Shown: positions 63,651 through 64,000 of the stretch, in pieces | Position numbering within the stretch: the first letter of the stretch is position 1 | Layout of the letters: the number at the start of each line of letters is the position of its first letter | Assembly (NCBI GenBank): GCA_963754535.1 | Contig: CAVWGG010000024.1 | Location: 186,001-250,000 of the forward strand | Length of the DNA stretch: 64,000 nt | Direction: 5' to 3' | Source of the DNA: RPQJ01 sp963754535 | GTDB taxonomy: Bacteria; Pseudomonadota; Gammaproteobacteria; Steroidobacterales; Steroidobacteraceae | Notes under the pieces: generated by a model | Databases searched by the model: none | What the model was told of the DNA's origin: nothing | Seen by the model: only the letters and a program-made list of their open reading frames with translations | Program-made: the position numbers and the translations under genes

Positions 63651-64000
<350 letters not shown>

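Overview
The window is high-GC, densely coded bacterial chromosome. It looks gammaproteobacterial: rraA, yggX, the mutY/DUF423 pair, YceH, HiPIP and a FecI/FecR/TonB-receptor locus all occur here, and the many TolB/TPR, S9 and DUF885 proteins recall Steroidobacteraceae, Nevskiales or Xanthomonadales relatives. That placement is an inference from gene content; there is no rRNA here. I found no tRNA, CRISPR array, insertion sequence or phage gene. No gene-free stretch exceeds about 230 bp.

Left third (1-22 kb): mostly housekeeping and stress genes. They include a partial aspartyl-protease-like gene, a TPP enzyme, a renalase-like flavoprotein, a flippase-like membrane protein, HiPIP with a strong terminator, Hsp20, rraA, yggX, and a TolB/TPR protein coupled to mutY and DUF423. 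Next come an ECF sigma/anti-sigma/DUF4097 operon, a crotonase, an M20 amidohydrolase divergent from a gamma-glutamyltranspeptidase, a NatAB-like ABC exporter, a TAP-like hydrolase, a rhomboid protease and folE. A G-rich repeat occurs three times around yggX.

Middle (22-42 kb): a tight three-gene operon encodes a T-protein-like aminomethyltransferase and two tandem PYROXD2/phytoene-desaturase-like flavoproteins. A minus-strand copper locus follows: CueR-type regulator, CopA ATPase, Cys/His-rich CopL-like protein, small helical protein and Met-rich lipoprotein. Then come a coupled peptidase pair (S9 and DUF885), an esterase, a second rhomboid, an OPT transporter, an SDR and truC.

Right third (42-64 kb): a five-gene minus-strand operon joins a thermostable-hemolysin/acyltransferase-like protein, an AMP-dependent ligase (frameshifted), a heme-oxygenase-like diiron protein, an SDR and a TPR lipid/periplasmic protein. 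This looks like an uncharacterised small-molecule pathway and is the best candidate here for a new system. Divergent from it, behind a long inverted repeat, is an ECF sigma/FecR/STN-TonB-receptor signalling unit. A dienelactone hydrolase (frameshifted), thioesterase, acyltransferase, YceH, cytochrome c, lipocalin-like protein and lipase-like hydrolase follow.

The window ends in respiration. A dihaem succinate:quinone oxidoreductase operon (frdCAB) has every haem ligand and key glutamate of the Wolinella enzyme at matching spacing. It is divergent from nuoABCDEFG, of which nuoG runs off the window. Many gene pairs overlap by ATGA/GTGA/TTGA, indicating pervasive translational coupling.
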